64,000 nucleotides of DNA from Candidatus Woesearchaeota archaeon (lineage in GTDB: Archaea > Nanobdellota > Nanobdellia > Woesearchaeales > GW2011-AR4): positions 1 through 64,000 of the forward strand of contig JACPMR010000012.1 in assembly GCA_016185945.1 (NCBI GenBank), given 5' to 3'. Positions 22,520 to 31,531 of the stretch are shown piece after piece. A program made the translations under genes and the position numbers. Under the pieces are notes generated by a model that was not told the DNA's origin, ran no database searches, and saw only the letters and a program-made list of their open reading frames with translations. Every line of letters starts with the position of its first letter. The stretch's first letter is position 1.

Positions 22520-22674
22520 CGCCGGGACTGGGACTTTCGAATAACAATCTGTGTTAAGTCAGGCAACAAGCATAGCTCTATGCCTTAGTGTCAGATAGGT
22601 TATTTTTGAACCCAGATATCCTTGCGGAAACAGGCTTTCCAGGCCTGCGCAATACCAGGTTATGCTATCCCGGC
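22520..22674 (-). tRNA. tRNA-Ser(GGA) with a 71-nt T-loop intron
   Basis: In gene orientation: acceptor GCCGGGA/TCCCGGC with G73, anticodon stem CAGGC/GCCTG around CTGGAAA (anticodon GGA), Ser-type long variable arm with TCCGCAAGGA, T-stem CTGGG/CCCAG. The T-loop contains 71 extra bases (22534-22604). ATAAC pairs with GTTAT at its base and ATCTG with CAGAT further in. Central helix TTC/GAA with flanking bulges AAA and AGT. Excision leaves TTCAAAT, as in the other three genes. Confidence 0.88.
22534..22604 (-). other. 71-nt T-loop intron of tRNA-Ser(GGA)
   Basis: Longest of the four T-loop introns. It carries nested inverted repeats, including GGCATAG...CTATGC. No sequence similarity to the 32-nt pair apart from the splice-site surroundings (TTCAAA and AAGT). 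Confidence 0.7.
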
Positions 22675-22751
22675 ATAGAATTTAGCGTATATTTTTCATT
22701 TATAAATGTTTGTTGAGAAACCGAATGTAAAACTTATTAGAAAAATCACTC

Positions 22752-22815
22752 AATCTCTATATTCAAACCCTCAGGCAGCGCAAATCATAGATTTGCTGGC
22801 CATTCGGGTTTGAAA
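22752..22815 (-). repeat. Duplicated rpsJ 3' end joined to a hairpin element
   Basis: In minus orientation the last ~30 bases encode PEGLNIEIE followed by a stop. This repeats the C-terminus of S10 ([12 protein letters not shown]) with synonymous changes. A 15-bp segment ATTCAAACCCTCAGG is identical in both copies (22761 and 22859). Next to it is GGCAGCGCAAATCATAGATTTGCTGG, shared with the tRNA-Met intron, inside a longer inverted repeat CAAACCC...GGGTTTG. Confidence 0.7.
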
Positions 22816-22834
22816 TAAATGTATAAGGAAAAAG

Positions 22835-23143
22835 TTACTCTATCATTTCTATTTCAATATTCAAACCCTCAGGAATAGGAACCCTCATCACAAGCCTTAA
22901 AGCCCTTTCATCAAGCCCCAAGTCAATCAATCTTTTATGAATTCTCATTTCGTATCTTTCCCATGTTGCTGTTCCCTCGCCGTCAGGGCTTTTCCTTGTT
23001 GTAACTTTAAGCCTTTTAGTAGGCAAAGGGATTGGGCCTCTCATATCAACTCCTGTTTTTTCAGCTATATCCTTGATGTAGCTGCACACTTCATTGATTT
23101 TGTTGATGTCAATGCTTGCCAGTTTTATTCTTGCTTTCTGCAT
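22835..23143 (-). CDS. rpsJ: Ribosomal protein S10 (uS10)
   Basis: A 102-aa small-subunit protein: [69 protein letters not shown]. It follows the EF-1A gene with a ~90-base gap, the conserved archaeal tuf-rpsJ order. I set the start at ATG 23143, which has AGTGATC just upstream; the track begins three codons earlier at a GTG. A second copy of its 3' end lies directly downstream. Confidence 0.95.
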   Translation of the reverse strand: MQKARIKLASIDINKINEVCSYIKDIAEKTGVDMRGPIPLPTKRLKVTTRKSPDGEGTATWERYEMRIHKRLIDLGLDERALRLVMRVPIPEGLNIEIEMIE

Positions 23144-23235
23144 TTTGATCACTTTTTGGAGTTGATATGCATTTAGTGCATCATGGTAATTTTCAGGTTA
23201 CCGTGATCCTCGAGACGAGGAAAAAATGAAAATAA

Positions 23236-24522
23236 TCACTTCTTAATTAGGTCGATGCACATTCCTGCTGCAACTGTAACTCCTGAGTCACGCACAGCAA
23301 ACCTTGCCATTTGGGGAATCTCTGCCTGCTTCTCTATGCACAATGGCTGTATAGGCTTGATTTTGACAACAGCTGCGTCGCCATTCTTTATGAAGTCAGG
23401 CTTCTCTTCCTTTGTTGCGCCTGTCGCAGGATCAAGCTTTTTCACTATCTCAGTGATTTGGCACGCAACCTGCGCTGTGTGAACGTGGAATACTGGAGTG
23501 TAGCCGACAGTTATAACAGTCGGATGGTTCAAGACAACCATCTGCGCTGTGAATTCTGTTGCAACAGTTGGTGGATGATTTACATGCCCAAGAACATCGC
23601 CTCTTGCGATATCTTTCTTTTCTATGCCCCTTACGTTAAAGCCAATGTTGTCGCCAGGCTCAGCTTGGTCAAGCTGCTCATGGTGCATTTCTATTGTCTT
23701 GACTTCTCCTGTTATGCCTTTGCCTTCCCTTGCAGGAACTACAATTATCTTGTCATTGACTTTCATTACACCAGTCACAACTTTGCCGACTGGAACTACG
23801 CCAATGCCTGTGATGTTGTAAACATCCTGTATAGGCAATCTTAATGGCAGCTGGGTTGGCTTCTGCGGCTCTTTTAGTATGTCCAATGTCTCAAGCAAAG
23901 TTCCGCCCTTGTACCACGACATATGCTCTGTTTTCTTTGCAACGTTATCGCCAGGGAATGAAGCGCCTGCAACAAATGTTATGTCCTCGGTCTTGTAGCC
24001 GACTAGTTTAAGCTGCTTTAAAACCTCTTCCTTGACTTCATTGAATCTTTTCTCTTCATATTTTGCCATGTCCATCTTGTTGACGTAAATAATCAACTGG
24101 TTGACTCCCAAAGTTCTTGCCAAAAAAATATGCTCTTTTGTTTGGGCCTGCACGCCATCTCCCGGGTTCGCAGAAACAACAAGAACAGCGGCATCTGCCT
24201 GGGCAGCGCCTGTAATCATGTTTTTAATGAAGTCCTTGTGCCCCGGCGCGTCTATAATTGTGAAGTAATATTTTGGTGTTTCAAACCTCTTGTGGCTCAA
24301 GTCAATTGTAAGCCCCCTTTCCCTTTCTTCCTTTAAGTTATCCATTACGAATGCGAACTCAAATCCAACCTTGCCAAGCTCTTTAGCCTGATCTTTCAAT
24401 TTTCTCATGGTTTGCTCGTCAATGTTGCCCGTGTCGTACAGCAATCTTCCTACTGTTGTTGATTTTCCGTGGTCTACGTGACCGATAAACACAAGATTCA
24501 TGTGCGGTTTTCCTTTGGCCAT
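23236..24522 (-). CDS. tuf: Elongation factor 1-alpha (EF-1A)
   Basis: GTPase that delivers aminoacyl-tRNA to the ribosome. 428 aa with [20 protein letters not shown] (G1), DLSHKRFET (G2 region), DAPGHKDF (G3), NKMD (G4) and domains 2 and 3 ending [17 protein letters not shown]. Fully normal. It is co-oriented with rpsJ downstream; EF-2, usually next to it in archaea, is separated here by ~3.5 kb at 28072. AT-rich promoter around 24575. Confidence 0.97.
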   Translation of the reverse strand: MAKGKPHMNLVFIGHVDHGKSTTVGRLLYDTGNIDEQTMRKLKDQAKELGKVGFEFAFVMDNLKEERERGLTIDLSHKRFETPKYYFTIIDAPGHKDFIKNMITGAAQADAAVLVVSANPGDGVQAQTKEHIFLARTLGVNQLIIYVNKMDMAKYEEKRFNEVKEEVLKQLKLVGYKTEDITFVAGASFPGDNVAKKTEHMSWYKGGTLLETLDILKEPQKPTQLPLRLPIQDVYNITGIGVVPVGKVVTGVMKVNDKIIVVPAREGKGITGEVKTIEMHHEQLDQAEPGDNIGFNVRGIEKKDIARGDVLGHVNHPPTVATEFTAQMVVLNHPTVITVGYTPVFHVHTAQVACQITEIVKKLDPATGATKEEKPDFIKNGDAAVVKIKPIQPLCIEKQAEIPQMARFAVRDSGVTVAAGMCIDLIKK

Positions 24523-24663
24523 TTTGCTGATTAACCTCCGTCTATTAAATTATGAATTTTAGCTCTATTGGGAAACTTATTTTATTTAAAAAGGTTGTGG
24601 TTTTTATGAGGGAAAAAGAATATTAGAAATGTTTAAATATGATTTAAAAAAGTTGCCATAAAG

Positions 24664-25632
24664 GTGGAATTTATTTTAAAGGTTTTTAGAGTATTTGTAC
24701 TTCTAATTACTATAATAATATCTCTGAGTTCTGTAAATGCTTATGATTTAAGTGAGTACCCATCACCGTTTATTAAGAATGGTAAGTTTGATGGGGTATT
24801 AGTGGTTGGAGATACAGCTCCAGCGGAGGAGGTAATAGCACTCTCTGATATCATAGCTTCTTTACAATTTTTAGTTTTGGATAGAATGGCAAAAGATAAT
24901 GTAGGCATAGATAGTCTGTACGAAGGACAAACAAGGACATACAGTTTTGGAAATATCTATTATGAGGTAACCCTAAGTTTTGTAAATACAGAGACAGCCC
25001 AGTTTATAATAAATGGAATGACTACAAAAATTCTCTTACCAAATGAATTTGAAAGATTACCAGATGGAAAAATACTGACTTTGGTAGGTATAAAAAATGA
25101 TAATGGATTGTACGCCATTTTAGCTTTTAGCGACAGGGAACTTGATGCAAAAGATATCCTTATTGAAGTAGGAACAGCAAAATTAGCAAGCGAAGTGGAG
25201 AATATACAAAAAGTTAATTCAATCCTTGTAGGACATGCTTGCAATAATCCATTAGTTGCTGTAGTTAGTGGAAGAACAGACTGTAAGGGGGGTTATGAAA
25301 AAAATGTGGGGCTAATCGAAACATATGAAATGCCTAATGGTAAAGTTTCCTTGGTTGTTACTGGTTATTCTACAAAAGATACACTAAATGCAGCAAATGT
25401 TCTTTCCTATTTTCAAGACTATAAAAATAACTTAAAAGGCGAAAAAGTAAAAGTGATGAAAAAAGGGGGAAAATTAATAGTAGAACAATATTTTTCAGAT
25501 GACACTAAAAAAAGTTATAAAAAAGAGTATAATAATAATTTTGGAGGCAGCATAATAATATTTTTAATATTGGTTATAATGTTAATAATTTTGATTTTTA
25601 TTACAAAGAAAAAAACAAAAGCAAAAAAGTAA
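24664..25632 (+). CDS. S-layer-like surface protein with C-terminal membrane anchor
   Basis: A 322-aa secreted protein: signal peptide VFRVFVLLITIIISLSSVNA, then KFDGVLVVGDTAPAEEVIAL, an element shared by archaeal S-layer or S-layer-related proteins, a beta-rich domain with a CNN...C pair, and a C-terminal membrane helix IIIFLILVIMLIILIFI with a basic tail. Start is GTG 24664, no ATG fits. It is probably cell-envelope associated. Too short to be the main S-layer protein, which usually has several such modules. Confidence 0.72.
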   Translation: MEFILKVFRVFVLLITIIISLSSVNAYDLSEYPSPFIKNGKFDGVLVVGDTAPAEEVIALSDIIASLQFLVLDRMAKDNVGIDSLYEGQTRTYSFGNIYYEVTLSFVNTETAQFIINGMTTKILLPNEFERLPDGKILTLVGIKNDNGLYAILAFSDRELDAKDILIEVGTAKLASEVENIQKVNSILVGHACNNPLVAVVSGRTDCKGGYEKNVGLIETYEMPNGKVSLVVTGYSTKDTLNAANVLSYFQDYKNNLKGEKVKVMKKGGKLIVEQYFSDDTKKSYKKEYNNNFGGSIIIFLILVIMLIILIFITKKKTKAKK

Positions 25633-25676
25633 GATTTAAATACACATTAACGATAATCTGCTTTTTGGGGTGGAAA

Positions 25677-26528
25677 ATGCCGTCAGACAAAAAATTACCA
25701 GATGAAAAAAATCCTTTTGCCAAAAAATCTCTTAAGGATACTGAATATGTTTTAAAAATAATTAAAAATATAATCATAGGATTTATTATATTAATTTTAA
25801 TTTGGAATTCGTTTTTTGTAGTGCCGGCAGGGTATAAAGGAGTTATATTCAATGTATTTGCAGGAACAAAGGATAAGACTTATGATGAAGGGCTGCATTT
25901 TAAGCTGCCATTTTTCGAGAAAGCATTTAGATTTGAAGTTAGAACCCGAGTTTTTAATGACGAAGCATCAGCGGCTTCTAAAGACTTGCAGATAGTTTCA
26001 ACACGCGTTGCTTTAAATTATCATATAAATAAAGACAAAGTTAATGATTTATTTAAGAACATAGGCCCAGAGTATGAAGTAAGAATAATTGACCCCTCCA
26101 TTCAAGAAGTTGTGAAGGCAACAACGGCAAAGCACATTGCAGAAGAATTAATAACAAAAAGACAGCTTGTTAAAGACGAGATAAAAGCAAATCTTAAGGA
26201 CAGGCTTGCAGGCTATTATATTACTCTTGACGATTTGTCAATAACCAACTTTGATTTTAGTGCTGAATTTAACAAAGCTATCGAAGCAAAAGTTACTGCT
26301 GAACAAAATGCATTAAAGGAACAAAATAACTTGAAAGTTGTGGAGTTCCAAGCGCAACAAAAGATAACACAAGCAAAAGGTGAGGCAGAAGCGATAAGAA
26401 TAGTTAATGAGGAATTATCAAAAAGTCCAAGGTACATTGATTACTTGACAATCCAAAGATGGGATGGCAAGATGCCTCTTGCCCTTGGAAGTGGAAGCTT
26501 ATTATCTATTACGGGTCAGCAGAAATAA
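25677..26528 (+). CDS. Prohibitin/SPFH-domain membrane protein
   Basis: A 283-aa protein with one N-terminal membrane helix (IIIGFIILILIWNSFFVVPAG) and an SPFH (prohibitin) domain: GYKGVIFNVFAGTKD, EGLHFKLPF, then a long helix ending EAEAIRIVNEELSKSPRYIDYLTIQRW. Members oligomerise into membrane microdomain rings that hold proteases and other proteins. ATG 25677 is preferred over the TTG at 25665 because GGGGTGG forms its ribosome-binding site. It lies downstream of the surface-protein gene on the same strand. Confidence 0.9.
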   Translation: MPSDKKLPDEKNPFAKKSLKDTEYVLKIIKNIIIGFIILILIWNSFFVVPAGYKGVIFNVFAGTKDKTYDEGLHFKLPFFEKAFRFEVRTRVFNDEASAASKDLQIVSTRVALNYHINKDKVNDLFKNIGPEYEVRIIDPSIQEVVKATTAKHIAEELITKRQLVKDEIKANLKDRLAGYYITLDDLSITNFDFSAEFNKAIEAKVTAEQNALKEQNNLKVVEFQAQQKITQAKGEAEAIRIVNEELSKSPRYIDYLTIQRWDGKMPLALGSGSLLSITGQQK

Positions 26529-26571
26529 GGAACTAAAATTTAATATACTTTTTTAATTTACTTTTTTTAAT

Positions 26572-27231
26572 ATGTTCGACCATTTCACAAAGGAAAAATC
26601 AGATTTTCTCAAAAAGAAAGACAAGAGCAAGAAGGGCAGTGTAGATGATGATATAAAGGAGATTGTTGATATTATCAATTCAAAAAAAGATTACTACACA
26701 ACAAGCAGCTGCGCTGGAAGGATTGTTTTGCTGGAGATAAAATCAAAAAGAAAAGATGAATGTGACTGGATTTTTATAAAGCATGATAAAGTTAAATTTA
26801 ACGAGATTGTTGAATCATTAAAAAAACATTACGATAAAAATAATCGAACCCGAGAGCTTCCTCTGAAAGTCAGCAAGAAAGAGGAGACCAGCTTTGGAAG
26901 TACTGCCAAAAATCAGATATGGTTCAAGCAGCAGCCGTTAATCCTTCATGTTGCTTGCAGAAATCTTGATGCAGCAAAAAAATTGCTTGATGTTTCAAGA
27001 AAAATATTCAGGAGAGCTGGAATAATTGGAATAACAAACAGAAAAGTAATGGTTGAAATAATAGGAGATGAAAGGTTGGAGACAATAATTGCAGATAAAA
27101 ATTTTGTGGCTGATGAAAGTTATATCAAAAATTTAATAAAATATGCAAATGAGAATTTTTTTGAGAATAAAAGGAAGAGTGAGAGATTTTTGAAAATTTT
27201 GAGGAAAATTCACATCACTATAATTGACTAA
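26572..27231 (+). CDS. taw3: tRNA wyosine methyltransferase Taw3
   Basis: TYW3/Taw3 family, 219 aa. It N4-methylates the wyosine precursor at G37 of tRNA-Phe with SAM. The family signature region DYYTTSSCAGRIVLLE is intact, and QQPLILHVACRNLDAAKKLL and GIIGITNRKVMVEI follow. No other wyosine genes are nearby. The PIN gene starts 2 bases after the stop. A degraded duplicate of codons ~85-110 of this gene is found at 54893-54989. Confidence 0.92.
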   Translation: MFDHFTKEKSDFLKKKDKSKKGSVDDDIKEIVDIINSKKDYYTTSSCAGRIVLLEIKSKRKDECDWIFIKHDKVKFNEIVESLKKHYDKNNRTRELPLKVSKKEETSFGSTAKNQIWFKQQPLILHVACRNLDAAKKLLDVSRKIFRRAGIIGITNRKVMVEIIGDERLETIIADKNFVADESYIKNLIKYANENFFENKRKSERFLKILRKIHITIID

Positions 27232-27233
27232 AA

Positions 27234-27629
27234 ATGGAAGAAGACTTTTACTTGGACACTTCAATTTGGCTCGATTTTTACGAAAAAAGAGAAGAGAATG
27301 GGGAGTTAGCTTTTAAATTAATCTTGAAGATTATCAATCAAAATCTCAAAGTAGCTTATTCTGACTTGCACATCAAAGAATTCAAAAATCTAGGTTACAC
27401 CCAAAACGAGATTAATTCTATTTTAAGCATAGTTAAACCAAACAATATAAAACACATTCATATTTACAGGGAACAAAAGGAAGAAGCCAAAAAGACGGCA
27501 AGACAGAGAAATGTTCCAGAAGGTGACATCTTGCATGCAATATTATGTAGAGACAACAACTTGCAGCTAATATCTAGAGACCTTGATTTTGAAAAGTTAA
27601 AAGATATAGCAAACCACAGAAATAATTAG
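27234..27629 (+). CDS. PIN-domain RNase-like protein
   Basis: A 131-aa PIN domain: FYLDTSIWLDFYEKRE (first Asp), central Glu in HIKEFKNL, GDILHA with Asp, and LISRDLDFEKL (last Asp). These are the acidic residues that bind Mg in VapC-type RNases. No antitoxin gene is on the same strand, and it is tightly linked to taw3 instead. Its last codons (KDIANHRNN) are repeated in inverted form twice in the next 80 bases. Confidence 0.82.
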   Translation: MEEDFYLDTSIWLDFYEKREENGELAFKLILKIINQNLKVAYSDLHIKEFKNLGYTQNEINSILSIVKPNNIKHIHIYREQKEEAKKTARQRNVPEGDILHAILCRDNNLQLISRDLDFEKLKDIANHRNN

Positions 27630-27709
27630 GTATAATAGCTGTGGTTTGCTATCTTGCCAAACACAACTATTTGTTAAAAGATTATTGTGGTTGGCAATAT
27701 CTCTAAATC
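27601..27709. repeat. Inverted duplicates of the PIN gene 3' end
   Basis: The end of the PIN gene, AAGATATAGCAAACCACAG, is followed by its inverse CTGTGGTTTGCTATCTT (27639-27655; two bases missing), forming a large hairpin over the stop codon. A second inverse copy at 27681-27709 reads, in reverse, GATATTGCCAACCACAATAA. It encodes the same DIANH peptide with different codons. This may act as a bidirectional terminator between the converging genes. Confidence 0.6.
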
Positions 27710-27726
27710 TAAATTACCAGAAGATT

Positions 27727-27981
27727 TTATTTAAGCTCTTTATCTATTTCCTTAAAAGCCTTTTCCCTGGCTATATGCAGTTGTGCATCAGTCGTTTTTC
27801 TCTTTGAAGCCCCATACAGCATTTTTGCCCTAAGCAGCAATTCCTCTTTTTCCAAATCTTTTATTTTATCCCTTATCGCTTCTCTAATAAATTCCGTTTT
27901 AGTTGTGTATCTATGCCTTTTCATAATCTTTTCTATGTCCTTCAGAAATCTGTCTTCCAATTTCAAGCTTATGGCTTCCAT
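27727..27981 (-). CDS. Ribbon-helix-helix DNA-binding protein (antitoxin-like)
   Basis: An 84-aa protein with an RHH pattern: EAISLKLEDRFLKDIEKIMKRHRYTTKTEFIREAIRDKI (beta strand, helix, helix), then a charged helical tail. RHH proteins of this kind bind operators as dimers and often pair with VapC/RelE toxins. Here no toxin is on the same strand; the PIN gene converges. TTACTTAATAATACTAAGTAATATAT just upstream contains a dyad, TTACT-TAATAATACT-AAGTAA, a possible own operator. Confidence 0.78.
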   Translation of the reverse strand: MEAISLKLEDRFLKDIEKIMKRHRYTTKTEFIREAIRDKIKDLEKEELLLRAKMLYGASKRKTTDAQLHIAREKAFKEIDKELK

Positions 27982-28071
27982 TTGTATTACTTAATAATAC
28001 TAAGTAATATATAAATGTTTTGGTTTTGGGAAGGGATTGAAGAAGTAACTCGAATCCGACTTTTCAAATAA

Positions 28072-30243
28072 TTAAGCCCCAACCATCGCTTCAGTCAAGC
28101 CTTTTCTGTCTCTAATCTGCTTTATAATCTTTCCTTGCAATTCTTCAGGCAATCTTTCAAACAATTGGTCAACAACTGAAGAAGAGCCTCTGCCGCCTGT
28201 TGCGCTTCTCAGGTCAGAGCTCCAGCCAAACATCTCGCCAACAGGCAGTTTTGCCTTTATAGTTATTGTGTTGCCTTCCTGGACAACATCAAGCAGTTGC
28301 CCTCTTTTGTTGCCGATAAGCTTTGACAAATCTCCTAAATAATCAGCAGGCGCTTCAATCTGCAAAATCTGCAAAGGCTCGAGCATCATTGGGTTAGCGA
28401 GCATCATAGCTCCTCTTATACCTTCCCTTACAGCAGGATAAACCTGCGCAGGCCCTCTATGGATTGTGTCTTCGTGCAGCTTCATATCGGTAAGCATAAC
28501 CTTTACCTTTGTGCACGGCTCTTTTGCCAATGGCCCTGCCCCCATAACATCTTCAAACATATCTGTTACCATCTCAATAACTTCGCCAAGATGAACCTGC
28601 CCACGAGTCATATCCACTAGAAGATTGCCTTTATAGATGTCTTTCACTTTGATGGCGTCCTTTGAATCCATTCCTGCCTCAACAAATGCATCCCTAAGCT
28701 CAAGATCCTTTTTCTTAATCCTCATTTCAGGAATTTTGCCTGATTTTATTGAGTGATAAATTGAATCTTCCAATGGCTCAACTACAAAGAAGAAATGGTT
28801 GTGCTTGTTGGGAGTTTTTCCCATTACTTCAGGGGATTTTTTTGTTATGTTTTCCCTGTAGACAACAATTGGCTCTGATGTCTGCACATCAACAAATTTT
28901 TCTGTCCTGATTCTGTTCTCAATAACCTCGAGATGAAGCTCGCCCATGCCGTGCATTAAATGCTCGCCTGTTTCTTCATTAATCTCGATCTTAACAGTTG
29001 GGTCTTCCTTGCCAACCATTCTCAGCACTTCAATCAATTTTGGCAAATCGCTTGGCTTTTTTGCTTCTATTGCTTTAGTCATAACAGGCTCAAATATATG
29101 GGTTATCTGCTCAAATGGCTCTGTCTCATGCTCTGTTATTGTTTCGCCTACATAAGATTTGATGCCTCCAACTCCAATGATGTTACCTGCAGGAACGTTG
29201 TCAACAATCTCTCTCTTTGCTCCATTATAGATAAAAACCTGCTGAACTCTTGAATTTTGTTTCATTCTGTTTAGATAAACTTCTGTTCCCTTTTTCATTG
29301 TTCCAGAAAATAATCTTCCTGCTGAAATCTCTCCAGCTTGAGGGTCAATGACTATTTTTGTTATGACAAAGAAAATGCCAGCATTTGAATCACATTTTAT
29401 CAAGCCCTGCCCTTCTGGGCCTTCAATTTCGCCCTGCCATATTCTTGGGATTCTGTATGGCTGCGCTATTAATGGATTAGGCAAATGCCTTACTACCATG
29501 TCCAAAACAATTTCATGCAAAGGTGCCTTGTCTGCCAATGGCCGGTAGTTGTCATTTAAGTAGGCTTCAATCACATCCTTGAAAGTTATGCCCTTTTTCT
29601 GCATGTAAGCAATTGACAAAGCCCATTTGTGGAAAGCAGAGCCAAAGCAAACAGAACCATCCTGGACATTAACCTGCCATTTCTCGCCATAGCCTTTTGG
29701 CGCAATGTCCATAATCAATCTGTTAACATTTGCAATTATCTTTACAAACCTCTCCTGCATCTTTTCCGGAGTCAACTGCAATTCTTTGATTAGCCTGTCA
29801 ACCTTGTTAATGAAGAGAACTGGCTTGACTAATTCTCTCAATGCTTGTCTGAGCACTGTTTCTGTCTGTGGCATTACACCTTCAACGCAGTCAACTAGGA
29901 CAATAGCGCCGTCTGCTGCACGCATTGCTCTAGTTACTTCTCCGCCAAAATCAACATGTCCTGGAGTGTCAAGAAGATTAATCAAATATTCATCATTTGC
30001 ATAATTATGAACCATTGAGACAGCTGCTGTGTCTATTGTAATGCCTCTTTCCTGCTCATCTACATGGAAGTCAAGCTTCAATGCCTTGCCTGCCTCTTCC
30101 TTTGACATCATTCCAGCGCCTGCAAGCAAGTTATCAGAAAAAGTTGTCTTGCCGTGGTCAATATGAGCGCATATAGCTATATTTCTAATATAGTCTGGCT
30201 TCTGCATTATACGCATAACCCTGTCAACCATCTTCTCTGCCAT
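28072..30243 (-). CDS. fusA: Elongation factor 2 (EF-2)
   Basis: Ribosomal translocase, 723 aa. G1 AHIDHGKTTFSDNLL, G2 ERGITIDTA, G3 DTPGHVDFGGEV, G4 NKVDR, then domains II-V. The diphthamide loop reads LHEDTIHRGPAQVYPA with the modifiable His kept; the usual Gly-Gly-Gly-Gln after HR is GPAQ, a common archaeal variant. Length is normal. Isolated from its usual rps12-rps7-EF1A neighbours. Confidence 0.97.
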   Translation of the reverse strand: MAEKMVDRVMRIMQKPDYIRNIAICAHIDHGKTTFSDNLLAGAGMMSKEEAGKALKLDFHVDEQERGITIDTAAVSMVHNYANDEYLINLLDTPGHVDFGGEVTRAMRAADGAIVLVDCVEGVMPQTETVLRQALRELVKPVLFINKVDRLIKELQLTPEKMQERFVKIIANVNRLIMDIAPKGYGEKWQVNVQDGSVCFGSAFHKWALSIAYMQKKGITFKDVIEAYLNDNYRPLADKAPLHEIVLDMVVRHLPNPLIAQPYRIPRIWQGEIEGPEGQGLIKCDSNAGIFFVITKIVIDPQAGEISAGRLFSGTMKKGTEVYLNRMKQNSRVQQVFIYNGAKREIVDNVPAGNIIGVGGIKSYVGETITEHETEPFEQITHIFEPVMTKAIEAKKPSDLPKLIEVLRMVGKEDPTVKIEINEETGEHLMHGMGELHLEVIENRIRTEKFVDVQTSEPIVVYRENITKKSPEVMGKTPNKHNHFFFVVEPLEDSIYHSIKSGKIPEMRIKKKDLELRDAFVEAGMDSKDAIKVKDIYKGNLLVDMTRGQVHLGEVIEMVTDMFEDVMGAGPLAKEPCTKVKVMLTDMKLHEDTIHRGPAQVYPAVREGIRGAMMLANPMMLEPLQILQIEAPADYLGDLSKLIGNKRGQLLDVVQEGNTITIKAKLPVGEMFGWSSDLRSATGGRGSSSVVDQLFERLPEELQGKIIKQIRDRKGLTEAMVGA

Positions 30244-30321
30244 ATTTTATTGCCCCAATAGAATTTTATCAAAAGGATTTTAAGGACATTTTTAAATGTT
30301 TAGATTGTTTTGATACCTATT

Positions 30322-30861
30322 TCACATCGGCACAAAAACAAAGTTAGGTCCGTTTCCAAAAGTTCTGTCATAGAAATTACTTACTCCACCTTTGTCTCGC
30401 ATAAGCGGCGATGTTTCCAACTGGTAAATCAGTTTTAGCGGCATTATTAGAACATGCTTATATTGTATTTGTTTTGTGTCCGGGAAATTTATTACGCCTG
30501 CAACAAAAGCACCATAATCTTCAGGAAGGAGATTGAGCCAAGATATAACTAAAACATTCTGGCCAACTCTAACGTCTTTTTCTAGGTCTGCTAAATACGT
30601 ATGAAGTTGAAAATTGTTAACTTTTAATTTCTTATAGGTATCATTTGGATTTACATTATAAATTTGAAGTTGTCCACACTTTTCTAACAAAGAAGGTAAC
30701 ATTCCTTCTCTGTTCAAAATTTCACTAACAAGATAAACAAAAGAGGCGTCCTTTGCTTGTTGTAACTTAGTTAAAGAGGCTACAAGTTCTTCTAGTGGTA
30801 TAACGCCTTTGGCTTTTTTTGCGCTTGCTAACCATTGCTGAAATGAAATTTGCTCAGGCAT
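30322..30861 (-). CDS. Uncharacterised 179-aa protein
   Basis: Not recognised. Helical N-terminal third (ISFQQWLASAKKAKGVIPLEELVASL) followed by a mixed beta region (VRVGQNVLVISWLNLLPEDY, YKHVLIMPLKLIYQLE). No signal peptide or metal motif. It stands between EF-2 and a toxin-antitoxin pair, all on the minus strand but separated by spacing that suggests its own promoter. Confidence 0.58.
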   Translation of the reverse strand: MPEQISFQQWLASAKKAKGVIPLEELVASLTKLQQAKDASFVYLVSEILNREGMLPSLLEKCGQLQIYNVNPNDTYKKLKVNNFQLHTYLADLEKDVRVGQNVLVISWLNLLPEDYGAFVAGVINFPDTKQIQYKHVLIMPLKLIYQLETSPLMRDKGGVSNFYDRTFGNGPNFVFVPM

Positions 30862-30890
30862 TTAGAGATGTATTTTTTGATACTTTAAAT

Positions 30891-31253
30891 TTATTTTCCT
30901 CTATAACCAAATTTTTTATCATATTCTTTATGGTTTATAATATCCAGAATAAAACAGATAACCTCTACTAGATCTCCTTTGATTGTGTACAACATTCTCC
31001 AATAATTTGTCAATTCAACTCTCCACAAGTTTTTTGCATTGTATTTTATAATATACTCTTTTGGAATTAGTAGTTTGGGAATATTATTTCCATAGAAAGG
31101 ATTTGCTTTAACAAACTCAATCTTTTGTTTTATTGAGCGCAGTAATTGCATCTCTTCTGTATTTTCTTTTATCTGTTGCCCAACTATGTAATTTAATTTC
31201 TTGTACTCAGAATCAGCCTCATCAAGAAGAATTACCCTAACAGGTTTATTCAT
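30891..31253 (-). CDS. RelE/ParE-like toxin
   Basis: A 120-aa protein of the RelE fold: VRVILLDEADSEYKKLNYIV, then KANPFYGNNIPKLLIP and LWRVELTNYWRMLYTIKGDLVEVICFILDIINHKEYDKKFGYR. The C-terminal NHKEYDKKF is the typical catalytic-tail pattern. Start ATG 31253 overlaps the upstream gene's stop by ATGA, so the pair is co-translated. The track's longer version starts inside the partner gene. Confidence 0.85.
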   Translation of the reverse strand: MNKPVRVILLDEADSEYKKLNYIVGQQIKENTEEMQLLRSIKQKIEFVKANPFYGNNIPKLLIPKEYIIKYNAKNLWRVELTNYWRMLYTIKGDLVEVICFILDIINHKEYDKKFGYRGK

Positions 31254-31531
31254 ACCTCTGTTCCTCTTTTTATCAACTCGTCCAATTCCTTTCTTTCTGT
31301 ATATATCCAAAGAATTCCTTTAGTTCCGATAATAATTTTTCCGCTGAGTTGAAGGTAATCTAGTATTTGAAGTAAAGTTTGATGCATTACCTTTTTAGGC
31401 AGTTTCTTTTTTAATTCCGCCAGTGTCATTAAATCGCCATTCTTTAATACTTCTTCAACCATTAGAATAGTATTTAATGTAGGAGAATGTGCTAATCTTT
31501 CTCTTTTCCTGACTTGTATTGTTTGAGGCAT
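31250..31531 (-). CDS. Winged-helix antitoxin-like partner of RelE
   Basis: A 93-aa protein with a wHTH pattern: NTILMVEEVLKNGDLMTLAELKKKLPKKVMHQTLLQILDYLQLSGKIII. It is the first gene of the pair and overlaps the RelE-like toxin by 4 bases. That arrangement makes it the probable antitoxin and autorepressor; such wHTH antitoxins differ from the usual RelB fold. TTATATATATTTAC just upstream is a clear TATA region. Confidence 0.72.
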   Translation of the reverse strand: MPQTIQVRKRERLAHSPTLNTILMVEEVLKNGDLMTLAELKKKLPKKVMHQTLLQILDYLQLSGKIIIGTKGILWIYTERKELDELIKRGTEV

